In this document: positions 20,069 through 31,979 of the stretch, one piece after another
Layout: every line of letters starts with the position of its first letter
Position numbering within the stretch: the stretch's first letter is position 1
The notes under the pieces: generated by a model
Told to the model about the DNA's origin: nothing
Seen by the model: the letters and a program-made list of their open reading frames with translations, nothing else
The model's database searches: none
Assembly: GCA_949592205.1 (NCBI GenBank)
Contig: CATIUR010000001.1
Coordinates: 238,160,750 to 238,224,749 of the forward strand
DNA length: 64,000 nt
Reading direction: 5' to 3'
From: Helichrysum umbraculigerum
Lineage: Eukaryota > Streptophyta > Magnoliopsida > Asterales > Asteraceae
Position numbers and translations under genes: made by a program

Positions 20069-22617
20069 AGAACCGATACCCACTTCCTCGAATGGATGAT
20101 CTGTTCGATCAACTTCAGGGATCAAGATGTTATTCAAAGATTGATCTTCGATCGGGTTATCATCAACTGCGTGTTCGCGATGCCGATATCCCAAAAACCG
20201 CATTCAGAACCCATTATGGGCATTATGAGTTCCAAGTGATGCCCTTCGGTCTAACCAACGCACCGGCTGTATTCATGGACCTTATGAATCGGGTGTGCAA
20301 ACCTTACCTTGATAAGTTTGTCATCGTCTTCATCGATGATATCCTCATATACTCACGAAACGAACAAGAACATGCACAACACCTCAGAACCATCCTAGAA
20401 CTACTTAGACACGAGGAGCTTTACGCCAAATTCTCTAAGTGTGAGTTCTGGATAAATACCGTTCAATTCCTTGGACACGTTATCGACAATCAGGGAATTC
20501 ACGTAGATCCATCAAAAATAGAGGCAATCAAGAACTGGCAAGCGCCAACCACTCCAACCGAGGTACGCAAATTCTTGGGATTGGCCGGTTACTACCGCCG
20601 TTTCATCGAAAACTTTTCAAAAATTGCCAAACCCCTCACGGTGCTGACTCAGAAGGAAAAGAAATTCGATTGGACCGATAAACAAGAGTCGGCATTTCAG
20701 CTGTTGAAACTCAAGCTTTGTAGTGCACCTATTCTATCTCTACCCGAAGGCACCGATGACTTCGTGGTATACTGCTATGCTTCTCACCAAGGTCTCGGTT
20801 GCGTACTTATGCAACGAGACAAGGTAATTGCTTACGCCTCCCGACAACTTAAAGTTCACGAGAAAAACTACACAACTCACGACCTCGAGCTAGGGGCCGT
20901 GGTGTTCGCCTTAAAAATCTGGAGACATTATCTTTATGGTACCCGCAGCACTGTATTCACCGACCACAAAAGTCTCCAACATATTTTCGACCAGAAAGAT
21001 CTTAACATGAGACAACGTAGATGGGTTGAATTACTCACCGATTACGACTGTGAGATCAAATATCATCCGGGCAAAGCAAACGTGGTTGCTGATGCTCTCA
21101 GTCGTAAGGAACGAACAAAACCATTTCGAGTCCGAGCACTCAGTATTACCATTCATAACGATCTCACCACCCAAATTCACATTGCCCAAATCGAAGCCCT
21201 GAAACCCGATAACTTCAAGAACGAGGTCTTGCGAGACATGGATAAACAATTCGAAATCAGACCCAACGGAGTTAGGTACTTCTCTAACCGAATCTGGTTG
21301 CCTAGTTTCGGGAACCTTCGGGACTTGGTGATGGATGAAGCTCACAAGTCCAAATATTCTATCCACCCGGGATCCGAAAAAATGTATCACGGCATCAAGG
21401 AGTTTTACTGGTGGCCGAACATGAAAGCTGATATTGCTTTGTACGTCAGCAAATGCTTAACTTGTTCCAAGGTCAAAGCCGAACACCAAAGACCTTCGGG
21501 ATTGCTCCAACAACCTGAAATTCCTCAATGAAAATGGGTGCAAATTACCATGGATTTCATAACCAAACTACCTAAGTCGGCGAGCGGTTGCGATACCATT
21601 TGGGTGATCGTCGATCGTCTCACTAAATCGGCCCATTTCTTGGTAATCAGAGAAACCGATAAAATGGAACGCCTTACACAAATCTACATCAAAGAAATCG
21701 TTTGCCAACATGGTGTCCCTATCTCGATCATCTCTGACAGGGATGCTCGTTTCACATCTCGCTTCTGGCAATCACTCCAAAAATCACTGGGTACCCGTCT
21801 TGATATGAGTACCGCGTACCACCCTCAGACCGATGGCCAGAGCGAACGAACTATTCAGACACTGGAAGATATGCTACGAGCCTGCGTAGTTGATTTCGGT
21901 ATCAACTGGGAAAGACACCTACCATTGTGTGAGTTTTCCTACAATAATAGTTATCACGCCAGCATTAAGGCTGCACCTTTTGAGGCACTGTACGGTCGTA
22001 AGTGCCGATCACCGATCTGTTGGACTGAAGTGGGAGATAGCCAACTCACTGGTCCTGAACTCATACACGAAACCACCGAGAAATTTTTTGAAATCCAGAA
22101 CCGACTCAAGGCAGCGCGTGATCGTTAGAAAAGTTATGCTGACGTGAGACGCAAACCACTCGAGTTCCAGGTTGGGGACCGAGTACTCTTGAAAGTATCG
22201 CCTTGGAAAGGCGTAATCCGATTCGGCAAACGAGGGAAATTAAATCCCAGGTACATTGGACCTTTTGAGATCCTCGAGAGGATAGGTCCAGTGGCATATC
22301 GACTGCAGCTGCCCTCTGAACTCAGCAGCGTGCACCCTACCTTTCACATTTCTAACTTAAAGAAATGTCTGTCTGACGAGACACTTATTATACCACTTGA
22401 CGAGATTCGCATCGATGATAAACTTCATTTCGTTGAGGAACCTGCTGAAATCATGGACCGTGAGGTCAAACAGCTAAAACAGAGTCGTATTCCCATCGTA
22501 AAAGTCAGGTGGAATTCTAGACGTGGTCCTGAATTCACTTGGGAACGGGAAGACCAAATGCGACTCAAGTATCCCCACTTATTCACTGATTCTACCCCGA
22601 ACGCGACTTCGACTTAA
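20069..22617 (+). pseudogene. Broken pol of element E: reverse transcriptase, RNase H, integrase, chromodomain
   Basis: One frame runs through reverse transcriptase (active-site FIDD near 20,330), RNase H, the integrase zinc finger (HPGS...CLTCSKVKAEH, about 21,360-21,485), the integrase core (MDFITKLP, ISDRDARFTSRFW, HPQTDGQSERTIQTLEDML) and a C-terminal chromodomain (about 22,450-22,600). Two stops interrupt it: TGA at 21,529-21,531, where relatives have Trp, and TAG at 22,126-22,128, at a usual Gln. In addition, the first RNase H motif reads YCYASH: the catalytic Asp is Tyr at 20,776-20,778. The true N-terminus lies left of the window beyond insertion A; there is no start codon here. The copy cannot encode working enzymes. 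Confidence 0.93.
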
Positions 22618-22640
22618 ATTTCAGGACGAAATTCTTTTAA

Positions 22641-22651
22641 CAGGGGGAGAA
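22641..22651 (+). other. Polypurine tract of element E
   Basis: CAGGGGGAGAA directly precedes the LTR start TGTAACAACCG. It primes second-strand synthesis in LTR elements and confirms the plus orientation. Confidence 0.85.
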
Positions 22652-25041
22652 TGTAACAACCGCCAAATTAGGGCTAGTTATTAGCGCCTAATTCTTTGTA
22701 AATACATGTAATTAGTTCTGTGTTAGGCTAACTTATGTATCGGATTATATAGTAAATATATACAACTTTGCGATTTGACTTAAATCGTACGCAACTTAAA
22801 TAGAATGAAATTCTATTTGATTAAAATGGACGTTGGTGAACAAAGGTTTATAAACTAAATAACGCAATTGTGCCCAAAATGCTATTTTCTAATAATTAGT
22901 AATCATCTCGTATCACTCAATCAAAGTTTACACGATTTAAGTACAAAAGTACTTAAATTTATTTAAACTATATCTTATTTCAAACTATTAAGGATTTAAA
23001 GAAATAATACAAGTAAATTATTTAACAAAAGTTTGTAATTTTAAAATATATAATTAAAAGCGTAAAATAAATATTTAACGCCTAAACGACGGAGAAAACG
23101 AACACCACACGGAGCACGGAACGGGGACTGGGTGAGGTGAGGCTTTCACCAACACCCCACCTCCCACTTTTTCTTTTCTCATTTATCTCTTTCTTCCTCT
23201 TTCTTCCTTTCTTTTTCTCTCAACTAACAACCCAAACAACCACCTCACAAATTCGAAAATAACACACCAAAACGACACCGGATCATACCCCTCCTTTGGA
23301 ATAAAAGAACCACGGCATCACGATCTACATTTCTACCTTTCCGGATTTTCATTTCGGCATTTCGTAAGTTTCCAACAAATCCCGACATCTCTCGTTTTTG
23401 ATCATTTTTACGTTTTTATGGTTCATATATGCACAAAATGTCCAATTATGGGTTGGGTAAAAGTATTAGACCGAACGGTGGCCGGAAAACTCGTTTTCGG
23501 TCCAAAATCCGACGATCAGTCTGAAGTGTCGCTAGTGTGCCAAAAACAGTACTAGCGACACTAGCTAAGTGTCGCTATGCCTAAGTGTCGCCCCTATAGC
23601 GACACTACCCAAGTGTCGCTGAACTACTTAACCAGATTTATCTTAGCGACACTCCCTTAGTGACGCCAAAATTCGTAAGTGTCGCCTATAGTGACACTAA
23701 TCAAGTGTCGCCTATTTATGAAAATCGGAAATCTAGCGATACTCATTAAGTGTCGCCTAACTAAGTGTCGCCCATAGCGACACTAGCGAAGTGTCGCCAA
23801 ACACAGAGTTGTCGAAATATTTTTACACCAAGTGTTAGACTTGTACAACCTCAAATACTTAAACAATACGAATTTATCAAACATAAACCAGAATAGGAAA
23901 GTCAAAGTTACTGTAGGAAAGTCAAATTTACTGTAGCAACACTGTAGCAAATTGGAGAATTTCACTATTCATATCCACACCTTTAAGATTTTATTACTAT
24001 CGTTCACAAACGGGCCACGTTAAAATACAAACTTACGAACAAACGATAACGAACCAACATTTGGAGACAGTGGGTTGTATGAACAACTAGCCTAGATGAT
24101 CTTACGGGACATCTACTTACTTAACTTTATATGTTTAGGCATTTGAAGGTTACGGGTTCGGAGAACCTAAGGACTGGTATCATTCACTCGTTTATTTGTA
24201 TAAACGTAACTTGCAAAGACTCAGGTGAGTCTTACAGCCCCACTTTTACTGTTTTACATACGGGGTGAGATACATTGCTTACTTTTCTTGAACACAAGTA
24301 CTAAAACTGTTTACTATACCAAACGGAATTGCATGAGTTGTTTACTACTTACAGAAGTCTCTCCATCATATATCGTTAGTTATGGACTTAAGCGCGAACA
24401 CTAGTTAATGGATTCATTAGGGAAATGACCCTCCCCGCCCGGGGTAGTAGCGCTACCACGAACCGTTCTGTAAAAACGGGTGACTATTATTCGTTACTGA
24501 TGCTTGCTCATTTACGAGCATGTCACGGGAGCAAACTATTACTTACGGGTTAAGCTTCGATTATGAGCCTCATGGCAACGGTATAACTTATTTACTCTAC
24601 ATTTGTTGGATTTGCAAATACTTGATTTACGCCTGCGGCACTACTGATGAAATCTTGTGTTCAAAACTGATATTACTTACAAACCTGTGAGATTCACCAA
24701 CATTCGTGTTGACCCTTTTAGCATGTATTCTCAGGTACTCATATGGAGTAGGATTTCTCTAGGATATAGAGTCGCATGATTTCAACTAAACTGCATTTAA
24801 CGGAGATTCTCAGCATTATCTTTTGTACATGTTGATTATGTAATAGAATCTCCCGCCATACGCGTGGACTCTAGGGAACTATTTTTGTATACGAAAACAT
24901 TAAGTTTTCAAACATATATTTCTATGAAATCGTTTTACAACGTCTCATTTAGAGGTCGTTTACTGTATATCTTATGCTTTGTATATTGATTAGTAACACC
25001 CAAGTATGCTTCCGCAAATCATTAAATTTGGGGGTGTTACA
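22652..25041 (+). repeat. 3' LTR of element E
   Basis: A 2,390-bp LTR running from TGTAACAACCG to GGGGGTGTTACA. The matching 5' LTR is outside the window. Its last kilobase is clearly similar to the LTR at 58,756-61,166 (for example the ACTTAAGCGCGAACACTAG and TTGATTAGTAACACCC blocks), so the two elements are one family. The palindrome array lies at offset about 880-1,150. Confidence 0.9.
23525..23800. repeat. Array of GCGACAC/GTGTCGC inverted repeats (E LTR)
   Basis: The 7-mers GCGACAC and GTGTCGC, extended to GCGACACT and AGTGTCGC, recur more than a dozen times in about 275 bp, many as face-to-face pairs with short loops such as TAGCTA. Some units have decayed (GCGATACT, GTGACGCC). The position matches the related but different array in E' (59,667-59,960). 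Confidence 0.9.
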
Positions 25042-25462
25042 TGAACGAACATGAACAAATTTTTACGTTCGTTTAATTATATGAACGAACATGAACACAT
25101 GTCTCGTTCGTTCATTTACGTTCGTGAACGTTTGATAACATGTTCGTGAACGTTCGGTTAAATGTTCGTTTATTAACTAATAATTTAATTGAATTAATAC
25201 ATATTTGTATATCTTATTTTGATTAAGCTAAATATCAGATAGAATATTATTAATATTTTGATATTTTCATTTAATAATATTAAACATCTAGATATTTTTA
25301 CCTTACAATTTCCCTCCACTCCAAACGCACCTCGACTAGTTCCAGATGTGCCGCTCTTTCCAATGATCGGACCAAGCAAAGGAGTTTATCTTCATATTGT
25401 GATCGTTTTGTAATGTTGAATGTGCATCGCAAAGTTTCAAGGTATATAATATATATGTGTAG

Positions 25463-25521
<59 letters not shown>

Positions 25522-25765
25522 TGTTCGTTTATATTTGTTGAGGTTCGTTTAAGGTATTAATGAAGAAACGCATTAAATTATGTGTTTGTTCGTGTACGTT
25601 CGTTTGTGTTCGTGAACAAACAAATTTTCTTAATGAACGAACATGAACGTCTGTTTGCTTATCCGTTCGTGTTCGTTCGTTTGTTCGTCAAAACCTTAAT
25701 AAACGAACACAAACAGACTCCGTTCATGTTCGTTCGGTTCGTTTATAGGCCTACTTGTTTCCTTT
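25042..25765. mobile_element. hAT-like element remnant with GAACGAACATGAAC subterminal repeats
   Basis: Both ends are dense in GTTCGTTC/GAACGAAC and GAACATGAAC motifs in inverted orientation, with the right end at GTTCGTTTATAGGCCTA. No coding sequence is present. The left end is missing because element E was inserted into it. Repeated subterminal motifs of this kind are typical of hAT elements, but the superfamily is not proven. Confidence 0.55.
25440..25522. repeat. (TA)n microsatellite
   Basis: Nearly pure AT dinucleotide repeat, interrupted by a few TG steps, within the hAT-like remnant. Confidence 0.95.
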
Positions 25766-26055
25766 CCATTTTTTGTTGGAACAAATAAACCCCACAACTC
25801 TTAATTCCAACCCTTTATTAGATTGTAGGTAATTATTATATAGATTTTAAATATATAATAAAAAAATATATATGAACACTTTAATGCTAGGGTATTTGTG
25901 TCATTTTGAAGAACGAAGATGGGGTGAAATAACTCCTGCAAAATTTGTTATACGATTTTGATGTGTAATATTGTATGAGTGTGTGTGAGAGAGTGAGAAT
26001 TGCACAGTTGGACTGTGAGAAAAATGGTGTTTGTTTGTTATACCATAAGGAAGGT

Positions 26056-27472
26056 CATAGTTGTTAACTCGTGACTCGATTCGTGACTTGGGATCTTGAT
26101 TTTTAATTCGTGACTCGTGACTAGGGCTGTTGACGAACCGAGTCGATTCGAATATCCTGATGCTCGACTCGACTCGTTTAAAAAATAAGTATGTTCGAGT
26201 TTGACTCGAACTCGATTAACCTTTTAAAACCATATTCGAGTTCGAGCTCGGATAATAATTTAGTGTTCGAGCTCGATACTCGTTTTAGTTTATGACAATT
26301 TACAAGAAAGTTACTCGTAGTTATTTGAGCTTAAAGTATTTGTTTAGAAGCTCAAGCTTGATAAAATCGTTTACAAGCTTAAACAAGCTCATTAAAAAGT
26401 ATAATAACTATTTTATGAAACTTGAAATAAAGTTTGTAAAATACATTTACACTTAATTAAACTTAAAATATGTAAGTTTAATTAGTTATCATCAAACACA
26501 AATAATAAGTATGTAATTAGATTTTTGATGTTGATATTTATAGTGTGCTCATCTTATCCTATATGTTTCACACTTCCAACGTGGGATGCAAAAGAAAAAA
26601 GGAGTTGTCCCACATAGGAGAAAAGAAATAAAGTTAAAGAAATGAGAGTATTATAAATATAGTCTCATAGATGAGAATGTGGAACCAACATATGTGTTAT
26701 TTACACTATAAATACGGTGTTAGTATTAGTATAATATTTGTGTTTCTAGATATAATATTAAGTAAAAATCTTATTACTATCATATCTTTTAAATTTTAAA
26801 ATATGTAATTATTATGATAATAGATATGTTCATTTAGCTCGTTCGACTCGATAAGCTCGACTAGTTCGTTCGGCTCGAGATTATTTTACGAGCTTTCGAC
26901 GAGCCGAGTCGAATTTATGGTTTTGAAGCTCGGCTCGTGAAACTAATCGAGCAGTCTTTTTATGTTCGAACTCGACTCGAACTTGAATAGTATTATGCTC
27001 GAATTCGAGATAAACGAGTTCGAACTCGAGTAGCTCGTTAAGTGCTCGGTTCTTTAACACCCCTACTCGTGACTCGACTCGACTCGACTCGTAAGAGTCA
27101 CTATTTTACAATAAAAATGTATTTTTATATGTATATGTATATTATTGTTTAAGTTTTTTGTTTTTAAGTGAAATAAAACGTGGTGAAAGTCGATAATTAA
27201 ATCCTTGATGGTCAATTAACATAAATGCTTAATTCAAAATAGATTATAGTCCTTTATTCTTCTATTGTGTTTTTTTATCTTTTATATTACATTACACTAA
27301 AAGTTTGTTTGATTTTCTGACTCGTAAGAGTCGCACAAGGCTCGTAAGAGTCACACACGACTCGGAAGAGTTAATAAACGACTCGTAAGAGTCAAAGTCT
27401 TATAAGAGTCGGGGTTAGAGTCGTCTCATTTTATGGATTTTTGACTCGACTCGTAAGAGTTTAACAACTATG
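26056..27472. mobile_element. Outer TIR element with GACTCGTAAGAGTC repeats
   Basis: The ends are inverted copies of CATAGTTGTTAA(C/A)TC. The flanks are AGGAAGGT and GGGAAGGT, an 8-bp duplication with one mismatch. Inside both ends the palindromic motif GACTC-GTAA-GAGTC recurs several times (27,080-27,460), as expected for subterminal transposase sites. No transposase is present. A second hAT element sits at 26,122-27,065. The 8-bp duplication favours hAT. Confidence 0.75.
26122..27065. mobile_element. Nested non-autonomous hAT element
   Basis: The left end TAGGGCTGTTGACGAACCGA and the right end (inverted TAGGGGTGTTAAAGAACCGA) match except at three positions. Both sides carry a perfect 8-bp duplication CTCGTGAC (26,114-26,121 and 27,066-27,073). 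Subterminal GAGCTCG/ACTCGA motifs are frequent. The 944 bp contain no ORF of note. Confidence 0.9.
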
Positions 27473-28680
27473 GGGAAGGTAAGGGTAGTTATACTCTACG
27501 ACACTCCAATACAAACACTATATATGCACAAGGTACAACTCATATAATTTTATATTAAACACAAATCAAATATTTAAAGAAACTCAATATTATATAAAAA
27601 AACAAAAACATGTACCGTTGTATATTTGATTAAACATGTATCATTCGAATCAATATCTCAATAGTTAATCATCTTTTTACCGATTTCAAATTTGTTCTTA
27701 TTGCATCGCACATTCGCACCGGTTACCTGCTTGTTTTTTTTTAATATAAAATTAAACAGACAAGCAAGATAATGAAAATAAAATATATTTTAATTACTTG
27801 GTCATTATTTTACAACTTTAAATTACCAAATCTACCCTTGTTCAGTCTTCACTAAAATCCCCCCAAATGATCAATTTTGTATTCACTACAGCCGTTCATT
27901 TGGTCACTACGATCATCTCCATTTCTTCCATCGATCATCTCCGACCATCAATCACCGGTACCTACTATTCTTAACTTTTGTGCTCTGCACTTTAAATTCA
28001 AATTTCAGAATGTAGGTTGAAATGTTTGTATGTTTTGTGTTCTCAAAATTGTATAATTGGGACTTTCAAGTCGTTAATACTCTGAATTTCACAAACAGTT
28101 TGAACAAATAGTTATATTTCTCACTTTTTTCAGCTTAAGCAAATGCAACCGACAAGAAAACTTGTTCAAATTTTGTTTTCCCATGATAAAATGGAAAATG
28201 CTCTATGTTTAAGAAATTACACTAATAAATTGTTTGTACCACCCACCCCTAAATTTAACTTCTCCGACCAACTGAATGTACCACCAATTTATGCACTAAA
28301 CATAGCAATTAGCAAAATCCAAAGAATAATTTGTTGGAATTTTTTCCTGGAAAACTCCACCGGTCTTCTGAAAAAGTTTCTAAGAAAACTGAAAGATTAA
28401 AATACGTGTTCAAGTTGGGTTTTCTGGATAAGTTACGAAAATGGAAATCTGTGATTTAAGTTGTTTTTAGAATTTCAGTCTGCATTAAAAAAGTGGGTTC
28501 TCCATTTTCAGTGATTTTTTTCTGGAAAAATCGTATTTGAACAGGTTTTATGTTTTTCTGCCTTTCCATGATTTTTTCTTTCTACAGAATCATATTGTGG
28601 TCGTGGTGAACGTACCTTATTTTATTCATCCTTACAGCTGATTACCTAGCTGGAACAATAAAGCAATCCCCAAGATCGAA
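27473..28680 (+). other. Upstream region of the first F-box gene
   Basis: No coding sequence was recognised; a short frame at 28,143 is not convincing. A possible 5'-leader intron is suggested by CACCG|GTACCT near 27,957 and pyrimidine-rich acceptors ending near 28,133, 28,587 and 28,637. These cannot be settled without transcripts. Confidence 0.4.
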
Positions 28681-29817
28681 ATGGCAGACTACATACCTTT
28701 TGAAATCCAAGCAGATATCATCAAAAGACTTCCTATCAAATCATTGATTCAATGCAGATCCGTTTCAAAGTCATGGAAGTCTCTAATTTATAGCTCTGAG
28801 TTTATTGTTGATTACAACATCCTCCACACTCAGCCCCAACGTATACTCGTACGCCACATTGACTCAGAAGATTCAGAGCAGAAATATATTTCTCTTGTCG
28901 ATGATGACGATACTTTCCCTTGGCAGAAGCATTCGCTGACTGTTCCCCTAACCGTTAAAGAACTTTACGAACCAAGATTAGTTGGTTGCTCTCAAGGCTT
29001 GTTTTGCTTTCTCAGCTACATGGATAAACCAAGTGATTCCGGAACGAAAACGGTGGTTATTTGGAATCCTGCAATTAGAAAATCCGTTGATGTTGTTGTG
29101 CCTAACGTTTTAGATTGGCCTTATCAAACTTTTGTTGGTTTTTGTGTCTGTCCTAACACGAATGATCCTAAGCTTGTCAAGATTTCAAATAGTCGTATTC
29201 CACTGGAAATCGACTCTTTACCGTGCATCCCCTGGCAAGTTGAGGTTTTTACGTTAAGCTCAGGGATTTGGAGGAGTCCGTTAATCAATGTACCTCGTAA
29301 AGCAATTGTACTGTCGCAATCTCTTCAAGTTATTGATAGGTTTATATATTGGCTTGCTTATAAGAGGATACCTGATATTGAACTTCCGTGGTCTAATTTG
29401 ATTCTCTCCTTTGATATTACAAGTGAAGCATTTACAGAAGTAGAATTCCCCGACAGCCTAGCAATAATGTGTGGCATTGATTTGTATTTATCTAAGTTAA
29501 GGGAGTCTCTTGTTGTGCTTGAATACGATATTGGAAATCGAGTTTATGGTGTATGGATGATGGAACATGGTGTTCCGAAATCGTTTACAAAGCTATTCAA
29601 CATTATTAACACACCAAATGCATGGATAGGAAATGTAGTTGGATTTAGAAAGAGTGGTCAACCAATAGTTCAAATAATATATGGTTTTGAGGAAAGGGGT
29701 GCACTTGCTGTTTATGAACCCTACTTGGGACACATCATTTTTATTGGAATTTTTGGGGAAGGATTTTCATTTTTTGGTGATTCCTATGTCGAAACACTAC
29801 TTCTGCTTGATCAATGA
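28681..29817 (+). CDS. F-box protein with F-box-associated domain, copy 1
   Basis: A 378-codon intact, intron-less ORF. Residues 4-45 form an F-box (IPFEIQADIIKRLPIKSLIQ, then CRSVSKSWKSLI), which in this family binds the SKP1-like subunit of an SCF ubiquitin ligase. Residues about 95-330 fit the F-box-associated type-1 domain with the markers LVGCSQGLFCF, VVIWNPAIRKSV, VGFCVCPNTNDPKLVKI, WQVEVFTLSSGIWRS, RFIYWLAY and LILSFDITSEAFTEVEFP. This domain is thought to bind substrates, which are unknown here. The start is the first ATG of the F-box and matches the paralogue at 32,924. It is likely cytosolic or nuclear. Nearby transposons may affect its expression. Confidence 0.9.
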   Translation: MADYIPFEIQADIIKRLPIKSLIQCRSVSKSWKSLIYSSEFIVDYNILHTQPQRILVRHIDSEDSEQKYISLVDDDDTFPWQKHSLTVPLTVKELYEPRLVGCSQGLFCFLSYMDKPSDSGTKTVVIWNPAIRKSVDVVVPNVLDWPYQTFVGFCVCPNTNDPKLVKISNSRIPLEIDSLPCIPWQVEVFTLSSGIWRSPLINVPRKAIVLSQSLQVIDRFIYWLAYKRIPDIELPWSNLILSFDITSEAFTEVEFPDSLAIMCGIDLYLSKLRESLVVLEYDIGNRVYGVWMMEHGVPKSFTKLFNIINTPNAWIGNVVGFRKSGQPIVQIIYGFEERGALAVYEPYLGHIIFIGIFGEGFSFFGDSYVETLLLLDQ

Positions 29818-30810
29818 GATTGTAATTATATTTAGCAAAGTGTGGAGCTAAGAAGATACGCCTTTTCTAGCGGGGGATCAAGGTACGAAAGATGAAGTGC
29901 AATTATTGTTCAGATTAGTTAAAGCTAATGAAAAATTAGATGATTTACATATCAATTGATGCTTGTCTTATTACTGAGATCAATGTTTCTAACATGTATG
30001 ATGATCCATCTCAAATTTTTATGCACGAAGTTCTTGTTGAAATTCAGGCAAATTGTACCAAACCAAATATGTCACTCTCTTATTGCAATACGAGTTGATC
30101 TGCTATCTGCTATTTAGTTGCACGTCCTCTAGTTTGTTGTCTTTCTAGTCCAAAGCTAAAAACATTGACATTCTACATTAATCATTATTATTACTATCCT
30201 CTTTCTCTTCTAACATGGATATAAAGTTAAAAAACATAATATATGGATGAACTAAACTAAGAAATATTTATTTGGTCTATATATTGTCAAGTAACATAAC
30301 TTATGCACTTATGCCCAATGCACTATCTCTACTATTGAAGTTGTAGTTTATATAATGTACTGATCCACTACTCTGTTGTGGACTGTCTTTTAAGTATTTG
30401 ACCAAGAAGAAGCGATACTGTAGACAAAGGGTGATCATAAGATGTGCCTCATGCTGACTTGTGTATATGCATCACTTTAGTACCTTTAATTATTCAGTGA
30501 TGATAATTCAACATAAATGAAAATTAGAGTGTTTTTCGGGGGGAAAACAAGAATTTGTCATTGGAGATAAAACCATATATTCAAGAGAATTTGAATTATA
30601 TAGAGTTGACATGCTTTTTTGTTTATGTGTCGCCCAAATCTCTATACTATATATGTATATATGCGAAAATTTCCCATCCTGTAAAGTGTAAACATTGGCC
30701 AAGTCAATTCAGAAGCTACTCCCTTCTGAAGGTGACACTGCTCATAGCGATTTGGAGGTTGCCAATGTTCGAATGCTAACTCAGAAAATACTGTGTATAT
30801 TTCAGCAGTT
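29818..30810. other. Downstream region of F-box copy 1
   Basis: No gene was recognised. It is AT-rich and separates the F-box gene from a block at 30,811-30,950 that is shared with copy 2. It probably holds the 3' untranslated region. Confidence 0.4.
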
Positions 30811-30950
30811 AGTGAGAGTAACCTAATGGAAGCTGATGAGGTTGTTCAGATTACAACAGTTGCTGAGTCAAACCTAAACATAAAGCATGGAGAAAAGCAT
30901 GACATGTGACAAAATGAAATCGCAGATGTCATAGGTCCTGTGAGTAGGAG
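30811..30950 (+). repeat. Block conserved downstream of both F-box genes (copy 1)
   Basis: It is similar to 34,630-34,757: both contain AGAGT(A/G)A(C/A)TAACCT-like starts, ATGGAAGCT(G/T)ATGAG, GGAGAAAAGCATGACATG and GAAATCGCAGAT. It lies about 1 kb behind copy 1 and about 0.55 kb behind copy 2. Copy 1 is interrupted by stops while copy 2 is open for 60 codons. It could be the remains of a downstream exon or of an untranslated region. Confidence 0.6.
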
Positions 30951-30995
30951 CCAATCCTTGGTAAGTGACGGTAAACTTGCATCATTTCTCACAGT

Positions 30996-31292
30996 TAGAG
31001 TTGGCAAAAGGTCGGGTCAGGTAGCCAGTCAAAATAGGTAAGGTCAATACGGGTTTGGACCCGTTGACCTAAACTTCTAAATCTATTGACTTTTGAACAA
31101 CCCGCTTTGGCGCTTTTTACCCACCTCTACCCATTTGGACTCATTCTTACATTCAGACTTTTCTTATTGCTGACTTGTTTTACCCGTTCCTACAAAATTT
31201 TCTTAACTCTGATCTGTTTGACCCGTTTTGTGATTTAAGCATACCCAAATAAACCCAGTTTTTGGGAGAATGGGTTGTGTTTGCCAGGTCTG
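30996..31292. mobile_element. hAT-type MITE
   Basis: The ends are (T)AGAGTTGGCAAAA and an inverted AGACCTGGCAAAC. The flanks are CTCACAGT and CTCACAGC, an 8-bp duplication with one mismatch. Inside are repeated GACCCGTT/TGACCCG motifs. There is no coding sequence. It inserted between the conserved block and the next duplicated segment. Confidence 0.7.
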
Positions 31293-31979
31293 CTCACAGC
31301 TATTACTTCTTCATTTCCATGAAATTGCAGTAACTTTGTTCAGTATTCATGTTTACTTTTGATTGATGCTATTCAGTGGACCATTGCAAATCCACAATGC
31401 TGAGTATGTGTTCAATTGATGTCAATGTTTACGTTTATTCTTATGCTTATCGGATGGATCATTATGACTTACGATAACTATGATGATTTACTTGTATAAA
31501 CTACGCTTAAACTTGTACAAGGAATTAAATGATAGGTAAAAGCTTATTTTGAATTGAACAAAATAACAATCCAGGCACTACAATGAAAATAAAACCCAAG
31601 AAGTCGTTGTGTAACAATATTTATCACAAACTTATGGTCGGGGGATTACAAGTTATCAACCTTTAAGTAACACCATCGTCCATGGTTAGATGATAACTGA
31701 TAAGGATTGGTATAGTGGTGAAGGCTGCTTTGACTTTACGTGTGGGTGTGTGATCTCTTTATTTTGTTTTATTTTATTTAGTGTTGAGATAAGACTTGTG
31801 AAGATAAATGCCCATCGTCGTCTAAAATAACATAACAGAGTCACGTGTTATTCACGTGACCGAGTCAACCGACCACTTTTCCAAATTCAGGGTGCAATAT
31901 CATACATTTGAGAGTTTAGGGTACTACAATACCTAGTTAACCAAGTTCGTGGTACTAAAATACATTTTGACCTTTTTTT
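31293..31979. other. Intergenic stretch between the F-box genes
   Basis: I see no gene, RNA or clear repeat here. Confidence 0.3.

Larger units (their letters stand above)
1..25041 (+). mobile_element. Ty3/Gypsy chromovirus E, 3' part, split by a nested insertion
   Basis: Bases 1-47 encode the reverse transcriptase stretch around CIDYRELNKLTVKN. The same frame resumes at 20,074 with RYPLPRMDDLF after a 20-kb insertion flanked by AGAAC (43-47 and 20,069-20,073). The element continues through RNase H, integrase and a chromodomain to 22,617, then a polypurine tract and a 3' LTR ending at 25,041. Its 5' LTR, gag and protease lie left of the window. The chromodomain and LTR style place it in the Tekay-like chromoviruses. 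It is the oldest layer of the nest: its pol has two in-frame stops and an RNase H active-site change. A sister copy (E') begins at 58,756. Confidence 0.9.

Noticed and set aside
20056..20073. Start codon for the E pol at 20,056
   Set aside because: There is no ATG there, and the first codons belong to the LTR of A; the real upstream part is left of the window.
23525..23800. Repeat array resembling a CRISPR array
   Set aside because: Units are short palindromes of unequal spacing inside an LTR of a plant retrotransposon, with no spacers of constant length and no cas genes.
28143..28400. 85-codon frame upstream of F-box copy 1
   Set aside because: No similarity to a known protein and no counterpart before copy 2; it is probably in the leader or an intron.
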